Source of the DNA: Symbiodinium natans | Lineage: Eukaryota; Sar; Dinophyceae; Suessiales; Symbiodiniaceae | Assembly: GCA_905221605.1 (NCBI GenBank) | Contig: CAJNDS010002263.1 | Location: 89,501 to 153,500, forward strand | Length of the DNA: 64,000 bases | Direction: 5' to 3' | Shown: one piece after another, positions 1 through 11,500 of the stretch | Layout of the letters: each line of letters opens with the position of its first letter | Numbering within the stretch: position 1 is the first letter of the stretch | Notes under the pieces: generated by a model | Told to the model about the DNA's origin: nothing | Seen by the model: only the letters and a program-made list of their open reading frames with translations | The model's database searches: none | Program-made: the position numbers and the translations under genes

Positions 1-369
1 TGGTTTGGGGTTCCTACATTTCTTGCATCTCCTATTGTTGAGGGACTAGGAACATTTAGGGACCCATCTCTCTTGGATCCGCTGAGGCCACGAAGCTTCT
101 ACAGCCCTCCTTAGACGTGTCCAATCAGCGTCCCCATTTCCTCCGGCTCGCCTTTAGAGACCCTGTGAGGCAGCGAGCCTCCCGGCCGATTCGCCCGTGG
201 GCTCCATGAAAGAGGATTGCCTGGGTTTGTGGTTGTAAGTTGGGGTTCTGTCGGAACAAAAAAGTAGTTGCGCCGCAGGACCAGGGATGTTTACGGCCTT
301 TTGATGTCTGTTGAGGTTTCAAGGAGGTCCTTGAAGGTGCGGGGCACTTCGCGAGTGTCCCCTGCCCAG

Positions 370-1805
370 AGAGGATCGCGACGTCAGCTTTCGTCCTTTG
401 CCGGGCCCTGCCCTGACGGACTCCTTCGCGGCCGTTTCGGAGAAAGCCGAGTCGCTGCCTAGCCTGGGCCGTGAGAAGGTGGGATGCCCCCCAACAATGA
501 GGCGAATTCCTGGGTTCTGTTCCCAGCCCTTTAGGGTGAAGGGTTTACATAAGGTTTGGAGTGCGACGGCCAGAGAAGTACTTGGATTGGTCATCGGCCT
601 GCTTTTCGCTGAGCCTGGCGAGGGGCTAGAATCCCAGGATCGCACATGTCGAGTTGGTTACGACAAGCTCGTCGACACAAGCGGTCGTGTAGAATTCACG
701 TCCCGCATTTATGTGTTGAGCCACGATTCGCGCATTTGCGTGTCCGCAATTAGGTCTATGTGACCATGAGAGTAGTCGCCGAGCTCTGCATTGAAGTATC
801 CCACCGTCTGAACTGATGGGCAGGGTGGAACGTGTTGCTTCGGCACGAAGTGAGGAGCACAGACGAGATGAACTCAGTCAATCATCCCGGAATGTTGCCC
901 TGCAGTGGGCCGTGTCTTCTCGGCGGGTGGCAAAAAAAAAACCCTAAGCCCGAATCCCTACACCCTAAACCTCCGGAAAGCGAGGGTTCGTCTAGACGGA
1001 GTTCGGGGTCAGAGGCTTCAAGCGAGAGGCCCCGGGAAGTTCGAACTCCAGTGTAGGGTTGCGGGTTGCTTGGGGGGTCCCCAAATCAGAGGGGAGACTA
1101 ACGGGCACTCCTCTTCTCCGGGCCTCTGAAAAGGTTTGGGGTGCTGGGTTTAGGGTTTTTTGCCTTAGGGTTTAGAGCCTAGGGTTCAGGGTTTGCCGCT
1201 TTAGGGTTTAGGGTTGGATGGTGACTCCGTAGGTCGAAGCAGCCCAGAGGCTGGATCGCATTGGCAAGGCTGTTTCTGTTTTTTCCATAAGTGCTTGTTC
1301 AAGACTGGCCCCCCCCAGAGCGTGCTTAAGAATTTTGGCCCCGGATCCCTACAAACAAGACTCTCACCCATGCAAGCGCTGGAAGTTGCCTCCGTCGAAA
1401 CCACTCTGAGCTTGGATCCCAAGCCTTATAGACCCGAAGCCTTAAAGCCCAAATCGATTTCTATGAAACCCTAAACCCTGAACCCGAAACCCGATGTTCT
1501 TAGCCCTAAGCCTTGAGCCCAGGAAGAGGGCCCAGAGCTTCAGCGGCTTCGAGCCAAGGGCCTGCTGGGACTCACGGGGAGGGCAGGCGCCTCATTCCTG
1601 GGGCCGTCTGGGTGGTTGAGTTCAAGGGCTTGTTTTGGGTTTAGAGTGTCGGGCTTTCGAAGTTCGGGTTTATTTTGGAGTTCAGGGCTTAGCATGCAAC
1701 CTGAACACCAGATCCAAGAACCCTGAAACCCTTCTGATTCGGCAGGTGTCCGAGGAGAAGAGCCCACGCGGTAGCACCAGCTCATGGACACTGAGGCCAC
1801 GCCCT
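370..1805 (+). CDS. Exons of an unrecognised multi-exon gene
   Basis: Four short open segments with splice-like borders lie on the plus strand. They are 370-478 (AG before, GTGGGA after; reads ...ALTDSFAAVSEKAESLPS...), 981-1050 (Ser/Arg/Glu-rich, donor GTGTAG), about 1529-1614 (GPELQRLRAKGLLGLTGRAG, donor GTTGAG) and 1746-1805 (VSEEKSPRGSTSSWTLRP, donor GTTGAT). A fifth possible piece is near 576-614 (KYLDWSSACFSLSLAR). C-rich CCCTAAA-like text precedes and G-rich TTTAGGG-like text follows the last three. I do not recognise the protein, and I could not show that all segments belong to one transcript. The peptides are hydrophilic and partly low in complexity, so some segments may be chance open frames. 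The gene would lie just upstream of the transporter at 2.8 kb in the same orientation. Confidence 0.33.
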
Positions 1806-2098
1806 GTTGATGGGTTTCAAGGGTTGAGGGCCGGCCGTAGAATTAGGACGTCCCCCCACAGGCGTTTAGAGAAACAGCTGTTTTGGGGATGCACAGGTGT
1901 GGGGATGTGCAGAGGCTTGGGCCTTTGGAATTTTTTTGTTTGAAAGAGGGACGGTTTTGAAGAGTTTTCCGGGTTTGCACGGCGAGGTCCGCAACAAGGG
2001 TGGACTACGGAGGGTCGTTGGGGGCACGTTAACTTTAACGCTACGCGAACCTTGAGTTTCCGTAACGAGGCAACCCAAGCCGGAGAAGGTGGAGTTGT

Positions 2099-2132
<34 letters not shown>
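2099..2132. repeat. Poly-G tract of 34 bases
   Basis: An uninterrupted run of about 34 G, followed by more G-rich sequence to about 2149. Shorter G or C runs occur near 2527-2537 (C), 8484-8499 (G), 13369-13382 (G), 16700-16717 (G), 60415-60432 (C) and 61077-61092 (G). The stretch between the upstream exons and the transporter (1806-2792) holds this run, C-rich degenerate repeats at 2590-2720, and no gene I can support. Run lengths may be unreliable in the assembly. Confidence 0.9.
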
Positions 2133-2134
<2 letters not shown>

Positions 2135-2792
2135 GGGGTGGGGGGGAGTGGTTGTTAGGACCCCCTGGTCCTGATGCACCGTCTGCTCCCGGACACTTGT
2201 CGGCGAGTCCAAAAGTGCAAAAGTGCGAAAATGCAAAAAAGATGTTATTAGGTGGGGTGCCTGGTTTGTGCTACCCAGACACCTTCGGCCCGAGGCCTCG
2301 GCGGATTTGAGAATTTGAAAGAGGTTTTGTGTCGGGTCTTGGAAGGTTTGCGGGGGTTTGCTGAGAGTTTTTGCGTATCTCGACTTCTAAAACTCTTTTG
2401 CCTGAAGTTCATTTTCTAGGTCCTCGGCGGCCTGTACTGGTAGGAGAATGCAACGTTTCTGCCGGGCTGAGGAGGTCTCGCTTTTTGGGCTTTGTGTTTG
2501 GCACTGCTTTGTGCATTCATACATAGGAAGAGCCCCCCCCCCCCCCAAATTCTTTGAACTTGTCGTCTAGCTGAATCTCTCTCTTGCAACCTCTGCCCCT
2601 AAATCCTGGACCCTGGACCTCGACCCTGCGCTCTAAACCCTCAACCCGAGACCCGAAAAAAGTCCTCGCCCGCGTTCCGCTAGCGTGAGAGTCGAAACCC
2701 CAAAACCTGAACCCAAGTCTTGCTCGAGCCATTCGTGCCTGGTAGCCAGACGAAATTCTCACTCTTCGACGCTTTTTCGACCCAACTTTGCC

Positions 2793-4193
2793 ATGGCGAC
2801 CATGACAGCCACCATGACAGAGACCATGAGAGAGACCAAGGAGGCTGAGGCTTGCTCAGACTCCGGTTCCGCTCCCAGCGTTGGGAAGGACGTCTCTCTC
2901 AGCTCGCTGACCGAGCTTAAAGAGGACAAGGCACGGATGCCTCCCTTTGCTTCACTGGCCTTGCTCCACTACTTCCTGGTTTTGGTCACGGTCAACTTGG
3001 TCATCACCATCCCTACGGCGAACGAGTATGCAGAAAGATTGGGCGCCGGACGGCTCTTTGCCGGGTTGATGATCGGCATCATGCCAATCGTGGGCATCGC
3101 TGGCAATTTGTTCAACCAGAAGCTCCTCAGCTTCTTGCCCTTCAAGCACATCTGGATCCTGTGCGTGCTCTTCAATGTACTGGGCTGCGTGCTCTATGCG
3201 CTGGCCGGGTTGATGAGATTCAAGTGGACGCTCCTCATTGCCCGCGGGATCATGGGCTTCTTCAGCGCCTTCAGCTTGCCGAGCATCTATGTGAGCCGCA
3301 CGGTGGGCATGGAGAGGCGCAGTGAGGTCCTCTTCTACTTCTCTGCCTTTTTAACCCTGGGCTGCGCCATCGGGCCGGCCCTGGCGGCCATGTTGGAGGC
3401 GTCGATGAAGTTCATCAAAATCAACAACCTGGTCCTTGATTCAGACACCATTCCGGGATGGTTCATGGCCGTTCTGTACCTCTTCTTCGCCGGGAAGCTG
3501 GTGCTGTTCTTCCAAGACCTCCCCAGGGATTCCATTGTTGCCACGCCGGAGGTGGAAGGTCGAACCTTAAGGAGCCCCCGCAGCCCCAAGACGCCACCGA
3601 TGAGTTTGCAGAAGATGGCGGCGGCTTGCGCCTGCTTCTGGCAGCTCTTCGTGGCCAGTACCGTGACAACGGGCGTGGAGGTCTACACCATCAACGTGGC
3701 CCGGGAAGGCATGGGCTGGTCGATTGCCAGCGCGGCCTGGTACGTGGCGCTGATCATGTTGGTCTCCGGGGTGGTGAACCTGAGCCTTGGCAAGATTATC
3801 CACTGCATGTCTTGCAGTGATGTGGTGGGATTGCTGGCGGGCGAAGCATTAGCCTGCGTGGGCTGCCTGTTCTTGTTCAACTTCGACGTGGACTCGCCCA
3901 CTGTGCGCGTGTCGCTGCTGACAGTCGGCTTGGTGTTGGTGCTCGTCACTCAGAGCTTCGCCAGGGCTCTGGCCTTAAGCATCTGCTCCAAGATCGTGCC
4001 CGCCGAGTCCATCAACACCATCATGACCACGGCCACGATTTTCATGTCCATTGGCCGGGGAGGCGGCTCCATTATCTGCTCAGTCTTGAGTGCAGACTCC
4101 TTTGCCCCGGTCTTGCTTGGCCTCTTCTCCGTGACTCTGGCGATGACCCTAGCGACCCGGAAATGCATGAAGCCGGACGTGAAGGCGAGCTGA
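2793..4193 (+). CDS. Major facilitator superfamily transporter, MFSD8/SPX-MFS-like
   Basis: An uninterrupted 466-codon frame. The start at 2793 is chosen because it is the first ATG in a good context (ccATGg) and opens a Met/Thr/Glu-rich cytosolic tail; the open frame continues upstream to 2685 without a better start. Residues 1-50 are acidic and Ser-rich. Hydrophobic helices begin near 52, 86, 117, 146, 181 and 222, then a Ser/Pro linker (241-275, SPRSPKTPP) separates the two halves, and further helices begin near 277, 310, 345, 374, 405 and 434. The block IPTANEYAERLGAG followed by a Gly-rich second helix, and the RGIMGFF element in helix 4, match the style of MFSD8 and plant SPX-MFS vacuolar carriers (family knowledge). 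No SPX domain is present. The substrate is unknown; phosphate, ions or lysosomal/vacuolar solutes are possible. The linker looks like a phosphorylation site cluster. It has no introns, unlike its neighbours, and no clear spliced-leader relict upstream. Confidence 0.85.
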   Translation: MATMTATMTETMRETKEAEACSDSGSAPSVGKDVSLSSLTELKEDKARMPPFASLALLHYFLVLVTVNLVITIPTANEYAERLGAGRLFAGLMIGIMPIVGIAGNLFNQKLLSFLPFKHIWILCVLFNVLGCVLYALAGLMRFKWTLLIARGIMGFFSAFSLPSIYVSRTVGMERRSEVLFYFSAFLTLGCAIGPALAAMLEASMKFIKINNLVLDSDTIPGWFMAVLYLFFAGKLVLFFQDLPRDSIVATPEVEGRTLRSPRSPKTPPMSLQKMAAACACFWQLFVASTVTTGVEVYTINVAREGMGWSIASAAWYVALIMLVSGVVNLSLGKIIHCMSCSDVVGLLAGEALACVGCLFLFNFDVDSPTVRVSLLTVGLVLVLVTQSFARALALSICSKIVPAESINTIMTTATIFMSIGRGGGSIICSVLSADSFAPVLLGLFSVTLAMTLATRKCMKPDVKAS

Positions 4194-4801
4194 GGTCCGT
4201 CTGCGAGTACGACATCAATATAGCACAGCATCTTGAATTCGGAAGTCTCTCTCCTGCTGCTCATATCGCACAGACAAAGCAAGGCCACATGGGCCGCGCC
4301 CACACAGAGGGCAGGACATTGAAGTTTTGTACAGCTCCGGGGGGGCTCTTTCTTCACGCCAAGGGGGCGAGGGAAGGCCCTTATTTAGGAAGACTGGATT
4401 TTTCTGCACGAACTCAAAACATTCTGGTTCGAATGTGATGGGTGTATACTGTTGATTAGTCTGCTGCTGTGGAGATGGGTCCAATCCTAGGTAGAGATCA
4501 TCCACGCATCAAGCTTCCACTGTGGGTTCGTCGGATTAGTCAGATAGCTTGAAGGTCAGGATCAGGCCGAGTCGGGATTGTGTGGGCTTGGCTAGATGAA
4601 TGCCGGTGTCCGTCAGACGGCCGATGCGCGGTCTTTGTTACCGCGAGACATCTGGAGCCTTGCCCACGCCTGCCTGCACGCGCGCTAGTCCGTGAGAGCC
4701 GGAAACCCTGAACATCCTGAACCCGAAGAAGCCCCCAATAGCCTCAAAAGACCGCTTCCGTTCGGACCTGGAGGCTTCTCTTGGCACCCCCGGCTGCGGA
4801 G
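4194..4801. other. Spacer between transporter and channel
   Basis: About 600 bases holding the transporter 3' untranslated region and presumably the missing 5' exons of the channel. I see no exon here with both splice borders and a recognisable peptide. No tRNA and no AATAAA signal is obvious. Confidence 0.5.
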
Positions 4802-7800
4802 ATGGGATGGGTCCTGAATCCCACGGGCAACTTCCGAAACTTCTGGGACTTCGTTGGCATGGCCTTGCTGGTGAAGGACGTTGAGAGGGCCGTTCAGCTG
4901 CGGTGAGGGAGGGTTTTTGTAGGGGGGCTGGTTAGGCCGCTTCCGGGGGCGAAGAAAGAGTGTGCAGGATGTGATCATCATTCCGCTGCAGCTGTTCGGG
5001 GACCACTTCTATGACATGTTTGATTGGCTGGTCAAGTTTTCTACGGGCTACTGGTGTGCAGACATCGTGCTTTCCTTCTTTACTGGCTACCTCGACAGGG
5101 GTGTCCTTGTTCTGGACCATCGGCGCATTGTTTGCCACTATCTTAAAGGCTGGTTTTTTATTGATGCACCGATTGCAGTCACAGACGTCGTCCTGGAGCT
5201 CGGCGTCAGCACCTCCACTGGCAGAGCCTCTCGTTTCCTCCGGGCCCTTCGATTGATTCGCATTGCCCGACTTGGCAAGATCTCGCAGGTACGAGCTGGC
5301 GAAACTGTTTTGGGGGCGCCCCATAGAGCCCAAGGCCATGAAGCTTGAACAAACTTGCGCTGCCGAAACCTCCCTTGGCAAGGTAGCTACCTTTCTCCAG
5401 GATAAGTTCGACTCACAGGTGGGGGGGGGGGCTTGGGCAGTTGTGCCTAAGGGTGTGGGGGACTTGACGATGGATGATTAAGTTGATAAAGCAAAGCCCG
5501 CAGTTTCTTCCGAGAGCAGGGACAGATCATATCTCCAGGTCTTGGAGCTGGCCTGTGAACTTTGTTGCGCGCCTGTGGATTTCGTAGGGAGAGAGTGTCC
5601 AGACAGCAAACCTCCCACGAGAACGGAGCACCGCCGCAGGTGGCCTCCGTCCAATTCAACCTGGTCCTGGTGGTGCTCTGCATGCTCCGGGACTGCAGGG
5701 CTCTGGTGGTGGGAGGTGGCTTTTGTGGGATTTTGGGGTTTTCGGTTTGCAAGGTGGCCGGCGCTCTACAAGGAAGACGCCAAGCTTGGGTAGTTGAAGT
5801 AGGACCCTGAAAGGGGCCCTGACCTAAATGAAGGACGGGGCCATGCTGAAGGTCTGAGATATGAGATTTAGTGCTCTTGAGTGGCGGATGGTTGTGGTGC
5901 TCTTGGCTTCAATACGAAAGGCACGAAGCCATGTGAGGCCGGCAAACCACCAAGTGCAGCCAGCGCTCTGCAGCAGATATCTGGGAACGTTCAGCTTTAG
6001 GATGCTGACAAGGTTCTTGCTCGAGCACTTGATCGCCTGCGTGTGGTATGGCATAGCGCCTAGGTCCCCTCTTCAGCAAAGCTTTCGCGCTCTTCGGTGC
6101 CTCTTAGCAGAACGCCACCCAACGCGAACATGGAACACCCCTCTGCCCCAAAGCACTTTAAAGGCCGAAAGAGAAATCGTAAAGAAAGCCCAGCTAACAC
6201 TCGCACCCGAAAGCCTGCCCAGGCAGTGGACGTCCCGGAAAGCTGGCTATGGAAGTCGGGTGTACTGGAGCGACCACTGCTTTTCCACTACACTGCCAGC
6301 ATGACGCTTGGCCAGTAGACCCTTTACCTTCAAGCCTAAACCCCCTAAACCTCAAACCCTAAACCTAAACTCTGGAATCTGACCTCAAAAGCCAGTCTCC
6401 AAGATGTCCGATCATGTCCTACTATTTGGCAAGCCGTGCATGCAACTCCCTGAAATGCTACCCCGCAGAGGGTGGCGAGGCGGGTGACAAAACCCTTAAC
6501 CAGAGGGTTTTTGCAAAGACAAGACCTAAACCCAATTCCCTGAAGTCTTGCGGCGTGGTTCGTCTCGCTTGCTATACCAAAAGACCCAATTCGAGGCTTG
6601 GGGATCTTTGCTTTGGTCTGCGGGTCAAGGGGTTGGGATTGGACCATCTCCCAACTGGGGGGTATCCCCGAAGGGTAGCCGTATTGTAGGAGACATTCCA
6701 TTTGGGATGGTTAAGGCCTTTCAGGTTTGCCAGGTGGAGATTCGCGACTGGCATGTCTGCGCGGGTTTGTTAAAGGGAGGATTGGCATAGGTCCTTGGTG
6801 TTGAGCGTAGAGAGGATGTCCAGCGGGTTTCGGGGCTTAAATCCCAAGCCCTGGCACAGGAGCCTGAACAATTATCACGATTAAGGCCCAAGCTTTTGAC
6901 ACGCAAACTTCCCCTGCTGCCCATGCAAGGTTATTTAGGGGCTTTCAGTAGGTGTAGAACTCTTCACCTTGTCACACCAGGTGAGGGCCAACCCTAAACC
7001 CTAAACCCTAAACCCTCAACCCTAAACCCTAAACCCTAAACCCCAAACCCTAAACCCTACACCCTACACCCTACACCCTAAACCCTAAACCCTAAACCCT
7101 AAACACTAAACCCCAAACCCTAAACCCTAAACCCTAAACCCTAAGCCCTAACGCTAAACCCAAACCCTATTACCCGAAGCCTTATTATCCTAAGCCCCAA
7201 GCCCGAAAAGGCCCGAAGCCCTGAGCCCCTGAAAAGCATATGGGGCCCAGGGCTTGGGCACTGGCACAGATCGGCGTCGGCGGCACGGAGACCCCTGGTG
7301 TCTGTCTGGGTTTAGCGTTTAGGGTTCAGGGTTTGGGGCTCAGGGTTTAGGGGTTTAGGGTTTAGGGTTTAGGGTCCCTTTTTGCTTGGGCTGTAAGAGC
7401 TTAGTGCTTCCTTCGGGTTTATGGCGTAAGGTTGTTTTGGGCTGAGGTCCTAAGCCCAGATTGCAGGGTCGCAGGTGTCGCCATGAGTACGAGGAATCCA
7501 GGTGATGTGGGTACTTGTTGCTCTTGGGTTTAGGCTTGGGTGTTTAAGGTTTAGTGGGCTGATGTTGGCTAGCACTGAAGCTGCTTGTGTCGAGTGGCAC
7601 CAACTCCGGGCGAAGTGGCAATGTTGCAAAAAGGGGGCTGATAATGTTTGAGCACCTTGTTCCGGTTGGTTTGTCTGTGGTTAAATGTTCACGATTCAGG
7701 GACAGAACATCCCAAAACCATAGACCCTCCGCCCGCCCATGCAATGAAGTTTCAAGCGTTTCCTTTGAGCGTGTCAGCCAGGTTGAGTGGCAAAAGCCTT

Positions 7801-8165
7801 CCGTCCAACCTTATCAAAAAGACCGTAATCCTTCATCCCGCACAAGGTCTCCACCGCAGCCCTGAACCCTAAACTCCTCACTACAAAGAATGCGAACCGA
7901 GGGTTGAAGCCACCAACGAGATCGAGGGCGTCTACACCATCGTAATAGGATTCGTCTCCCTGCGCCTCGTTTTTTGAAAGAGCCGTTCAGCCCTCACGCC
8001 CAGACCAGTGCGTGTGCAGGGTTCAGGGTTTCGGGGTTCGTTTCTGTGTCGGATGGTTCCTGTTGATGTCAAGACGGAGCTTGAGAATTACTGAGGATCA
8101 GCTTCTCCACAGTTGTCAGCGCCATGACGTCCCTGGTCACCACGTTGAACAGCCAGAGGGGTCAG
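4802..8165 (+). CDS. CNBD cation channel, membrane part (S1 to S6)
   Basis: Nine exons: 4802-4879, 4968-5288, 5383-5418, 5640-5674, 6001-6055 (or from 5995), 6223-6314, 7251-7297, 7889-7961 and 8102-8165. Codon phases agree at every junction. Translated order: S1 region (NPTGNFRNFWDFVGMALL), S2-S3 with the family block FFTGYLDRGVLVLD and HYLKGWFFID, then S4 with five Arg at three-residue spacing (RFLRALRLIRIAR), S5 (RFLLEHLIACVWYGI), the pore loop (WALAQIGVGGTETP) and S6 (YTIVIGFVSLFSTVVSAMTS). This is the voltage-gated EAG/HCN/CNG-type fold, a plasma or organelle membrane cation channel. Donors at 5675, 6056 and 7962 are GC, the rest GT. The true N-terminus was not found: the ATG at 4802 directly follows an AG and may be internal. 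The exon at 5383 is only 36 bases. Part of the same gene as the next two entries. Confidence 0.82.
6992..7374. repeat. CCCTAAA array, pore exon, TTTAGGG array
   Basis: About 20 near-perfect CCCTAAA units occupy 6992-7150, with variants such as ACCCTAC. Degenerate C-rich text follows to 7235, then the 47-base pore exon (7251-7297), then TTTAGGG units at 7309-7374 on the other side. The repeat is of the plant/dinoflagellate telomere type but is internal here, not a chromosome end. Confidence 0.9.
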
Positions 8166-8576
8166 GTCGGTAGGGCTTGGTTTGGAGATGTTTGGAGCTT
8201 AGGGTTTAGGGTTCAGGGTTGAGGGTTCCCGAACTCCGCCCCACAACCGAAAATTCTAAACCTTCCACAGTTGTAAACACTTGCACGCCCCGCGGCAGGC
8301 CCAATGCGGGGTGTAGGGTGCGCACGTCCCAGGAGGGGCCCCCAGAGCGGGTGCCAGAAGGTTGGATGTCACGGCAGGGGGTGTTAGGGGGTACGTAGGA
8401 GTCTCTGTGGGAGGGGCTCACAGCGTGAACCCTCGTGGCCTCCATTTCGGCTTCTCCAAGCGGTTTGCAGAGGGTGAGGGGCGGGGGGGGGGGGGGGGCC
8501 AGATCCCGGTCTGCTTGCTCTAGATAGTCTCTAGGTGCCTCTCGGCTGGAAGCTAACTTCACTGAGCATTGCGCAG

Positions 8577-11500
8577 GAGATGGAGCAGTTCAGCAAGCTA
8601 CGGCGGTTTTTTCGCCAGTCTGATGTTCCACCCGCCCTGGCCGAGCGTATCACACGCTTCCTGCGCCACGCCTACCAAGACTCCGAGATGCATGCCACAA
8701 ACAGGCAAGCAGGGTTTAGTGGTTGAAGGTTGGGGGGTAAAGGAGCCCAACGAATCCCCCCCGAAGACATGAGGAAGGCTTCACCGCCGTGGAGTGCCAC
8801 CACTGCCCTGTAGACTCTAAAGCCCTAAACTTCCTAAACCCTTAGTTGATATGAAGCAGGGTATATAATTACTGTTATTGGTGAGTGGGGATACAAGAAA
8901 TATAAACCCTACTTCATATGTGGGTAGTTGTCTTGGACTTCTGAACCGGGGCCTGCGAGCGAACTTTCCTTCAGCGCGATGGGAGGCCAAAAAAGCAAGC
9001 CTGAGATACCCTGAGACCCTAAGGCCCTAATTTACTATTATTGCCGTGGTTTCCGTTACAACAACAACGGCTATCATTGCCATAATTACAGTTTTTACGG
9101 ATATCGCTGCTATTGCGATATTCCGTGTATTTCAAGTATTTTGGTTCCGATTGCGGTTCCAATTACTCTTGCTTATGCCCAGTATTGCTATTATTGCTGT
9201 TATTGTTATTGCTGTCCTCTATTTTCCTCTTGATATCATTCTTGCTACTATTGCTATTATTGCTCTCATTGCAGCCATGGCTGTTATTGCTATTTTTCAT
9301 CTTGCTTTCAATTCGATTAGTAGTGTTGTTTACTGGTTTGTACTACTAGAAGTTTTAGGAGTCTAGCCAATGTCATAACGACACAATCGGCATTTCAATT
9401 GTTATCACCATTGCTGTGAACGGCTCGTTATCACCGATTATCCTTCGTTATTATTTGTCATTGCTTGCTCTCACTCAGTACTGCAGTTTTTTATAATACG
9501 TGACTACTTATTACACATATCTTCCAATTACCAAGTGTTACTGCGCACTACTGTTGGTGTTATTACCTGGTGTTACTTACTGTTGTTATCACTTCTTGTC
9601 ACTTACTCATTATTGCTTGTTGTAATTCGGAATTCGATCGTCTCAGCTGGGCGACGGCGATCCACCTTCGATTGTTTCACGCCATCGGAAGCTAAACACA
9701 CCTGCCCTGAACCCTAAACTCTTTGACTGCGTGCGCCAGTTTTGAGAGTCGACGAGTCGAAGCCTTAAACCCGCCAAGAGAGGCCGGCTATCCTGGACTT
9801 GCTCTCGAAGCCGCTGCACGCTGAGCTGCAATTCGCCAGGTACAAGCACTGCCGCTTGGTGGTCTCAGGGTCAGGAATTAGGGCACCGTGGTGCTTTTGA
9901 AGAGTTCGTGGCAGCTGTTTTTCACAGCTGTTCCATCCTTCCTCTGTTTTGGCTTATGTTCTTGCTACCACGCGTTAAGCACCTTGCAGGAGGGTACTTT
10001 GCGTCTTGTCCGTGGCAGCCTGAACTTTGGGCCACAAGAGCAAGTCTTAAGCCTCAAAGCGGCCAGGCCTTGTGAAGCTGGCTTTCTTGAACCACATGGT
10101 CCTGGATACCGGCGAGCTCAGCCTCCAGGAGGGTGCTTTCCAGGGTGTATGGGTGCTCAGGGTCTAGGGGCCCCCAAACTAGGGCCCGGTCTTTGAAGCG
10201 CCTCAGAGCACCGCGCCCGCACGATGAATTCCCAGTTTCGCGTCCGGCAGAACCGGTCCCAAAAGTCTCTGGCTCCTGGGATTGAGGGCTTTCCGGCCAG
10301 GAGAACCTGGTTGTACATGAGCTGGCCATGTGCGCCGTCAGCCTCCTGGACATGTGATAAGGGATGACAACGGCATCAGGGAGCCCTCGCTTCTTTGGAT
10401 TTCAGGGTTCCGGGCCTGAAAAAAAACATCACACGATGTCTTTGGGTTGTCAACTAGCAAAAAAAGTACGTGTTTTTTGGAAACCAACATTTGCAAAGAG
10501 AACGTGCGGCCCCGGCTGCATGGTTTTGAGTCATTGAGTTTGTGTTTTTTGGATTTTTAGATTTGTGGGCAAAATGTGCAGAAAGTGCATTTTCCCAGAA
10601 GTTGTATTTTGTAAGCCTTTTCAAAAGGCTGCCTGTTGTTAAATTGTGCTTTTCCAAAGCTGTTCACGAGCAAAGTAAGCTTTTCTGTGTACACATGCAA
10701 TAGTACATGTAATGTAAGAAGTAGACACGACTATAAACATAACATCTTGTTTATGTCAAAATGTCCTGATTCTCTAGTAATACTTCATCTTATTTACATT
10801 CAGACCGATCGGTGTGTGGGTACTATTTGTCAAATGGTTATTAATTACTGCTATCATCTTCTCAGTATGATTGCAGTCAAATTGCTTGGATAATTTGCTG
10901 AAAAAAAGAGCAAATGCAAATCAAACAAATTCATCACTTGAACCGTATCGCCTTTTCACTGTCTCTACACATCCGCCTAGGTGGGGGCGTATTGGAAGGT
11001 AGAGGTTGATCCAGCCCTGCAACTGTAATTCTCTGAGCCCTAGCCCGCAGATTGAAGCCCGGAAACCCTTCAGCCAGAGATCTCTCAGGCGCCTAAGGCC
11101 TGAAGCCTACAAGCTTGTGGTGCAAGACAACCCAGACCCCTAAACCCTGAGAAGCCCCAAGCCAAGAATCTGAGAAAGCCCACGCCCCAAACTTTGAGAA
11201 ACCCAGGCCCTGAACCACTATCGGGCTATATCATCAGGCCTATTCGTAGAAATCCTGAACTCGCTCACCTTGCTTTTCCCCAATACCAAGCGGCTGCTGA
11301 AATCTCAGCGCTAGACCAAGGGGCGCATAATCCCAGCAAACTCTGTAGAGGTAGAGGAGGTGCTACTGAACTTGGTTGGTAGGACCCTGTCAAAATGGGG
11401 TCCAACCGTTTGCGTGTTTCTTGTTGTATGGTCCTGGGGTGTGTTAGGATGTGGGTGGCCTTTGTGAAGTCTGCTCTGCTGAGAGAAGTGTGGCAAAAGC

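Noticed and set aside
6958-6980. A 23-base exon (TLHLVTP) as the channel pore segment
   Set aside because: It fits the phases, but the 47-base segment at 7251-7297 fits the same phases and gives the family pattern WALAQIGVGG, which is far better.
9046-9366. Membrane protein rich in Ile, Val and Leu
   Set aside because: It is the translation of a T-rich degenerate trinucleotide tract inside a channel intron.
10069-10155. Minus-strand exon HPYTLESTLLEAELAG with a GC donor
   Set aside because: The opposite strand encodes the phase-matched channel exon 10078-10144 (LAFLNHMVLDTGEL), so the minus frame is a shadow.
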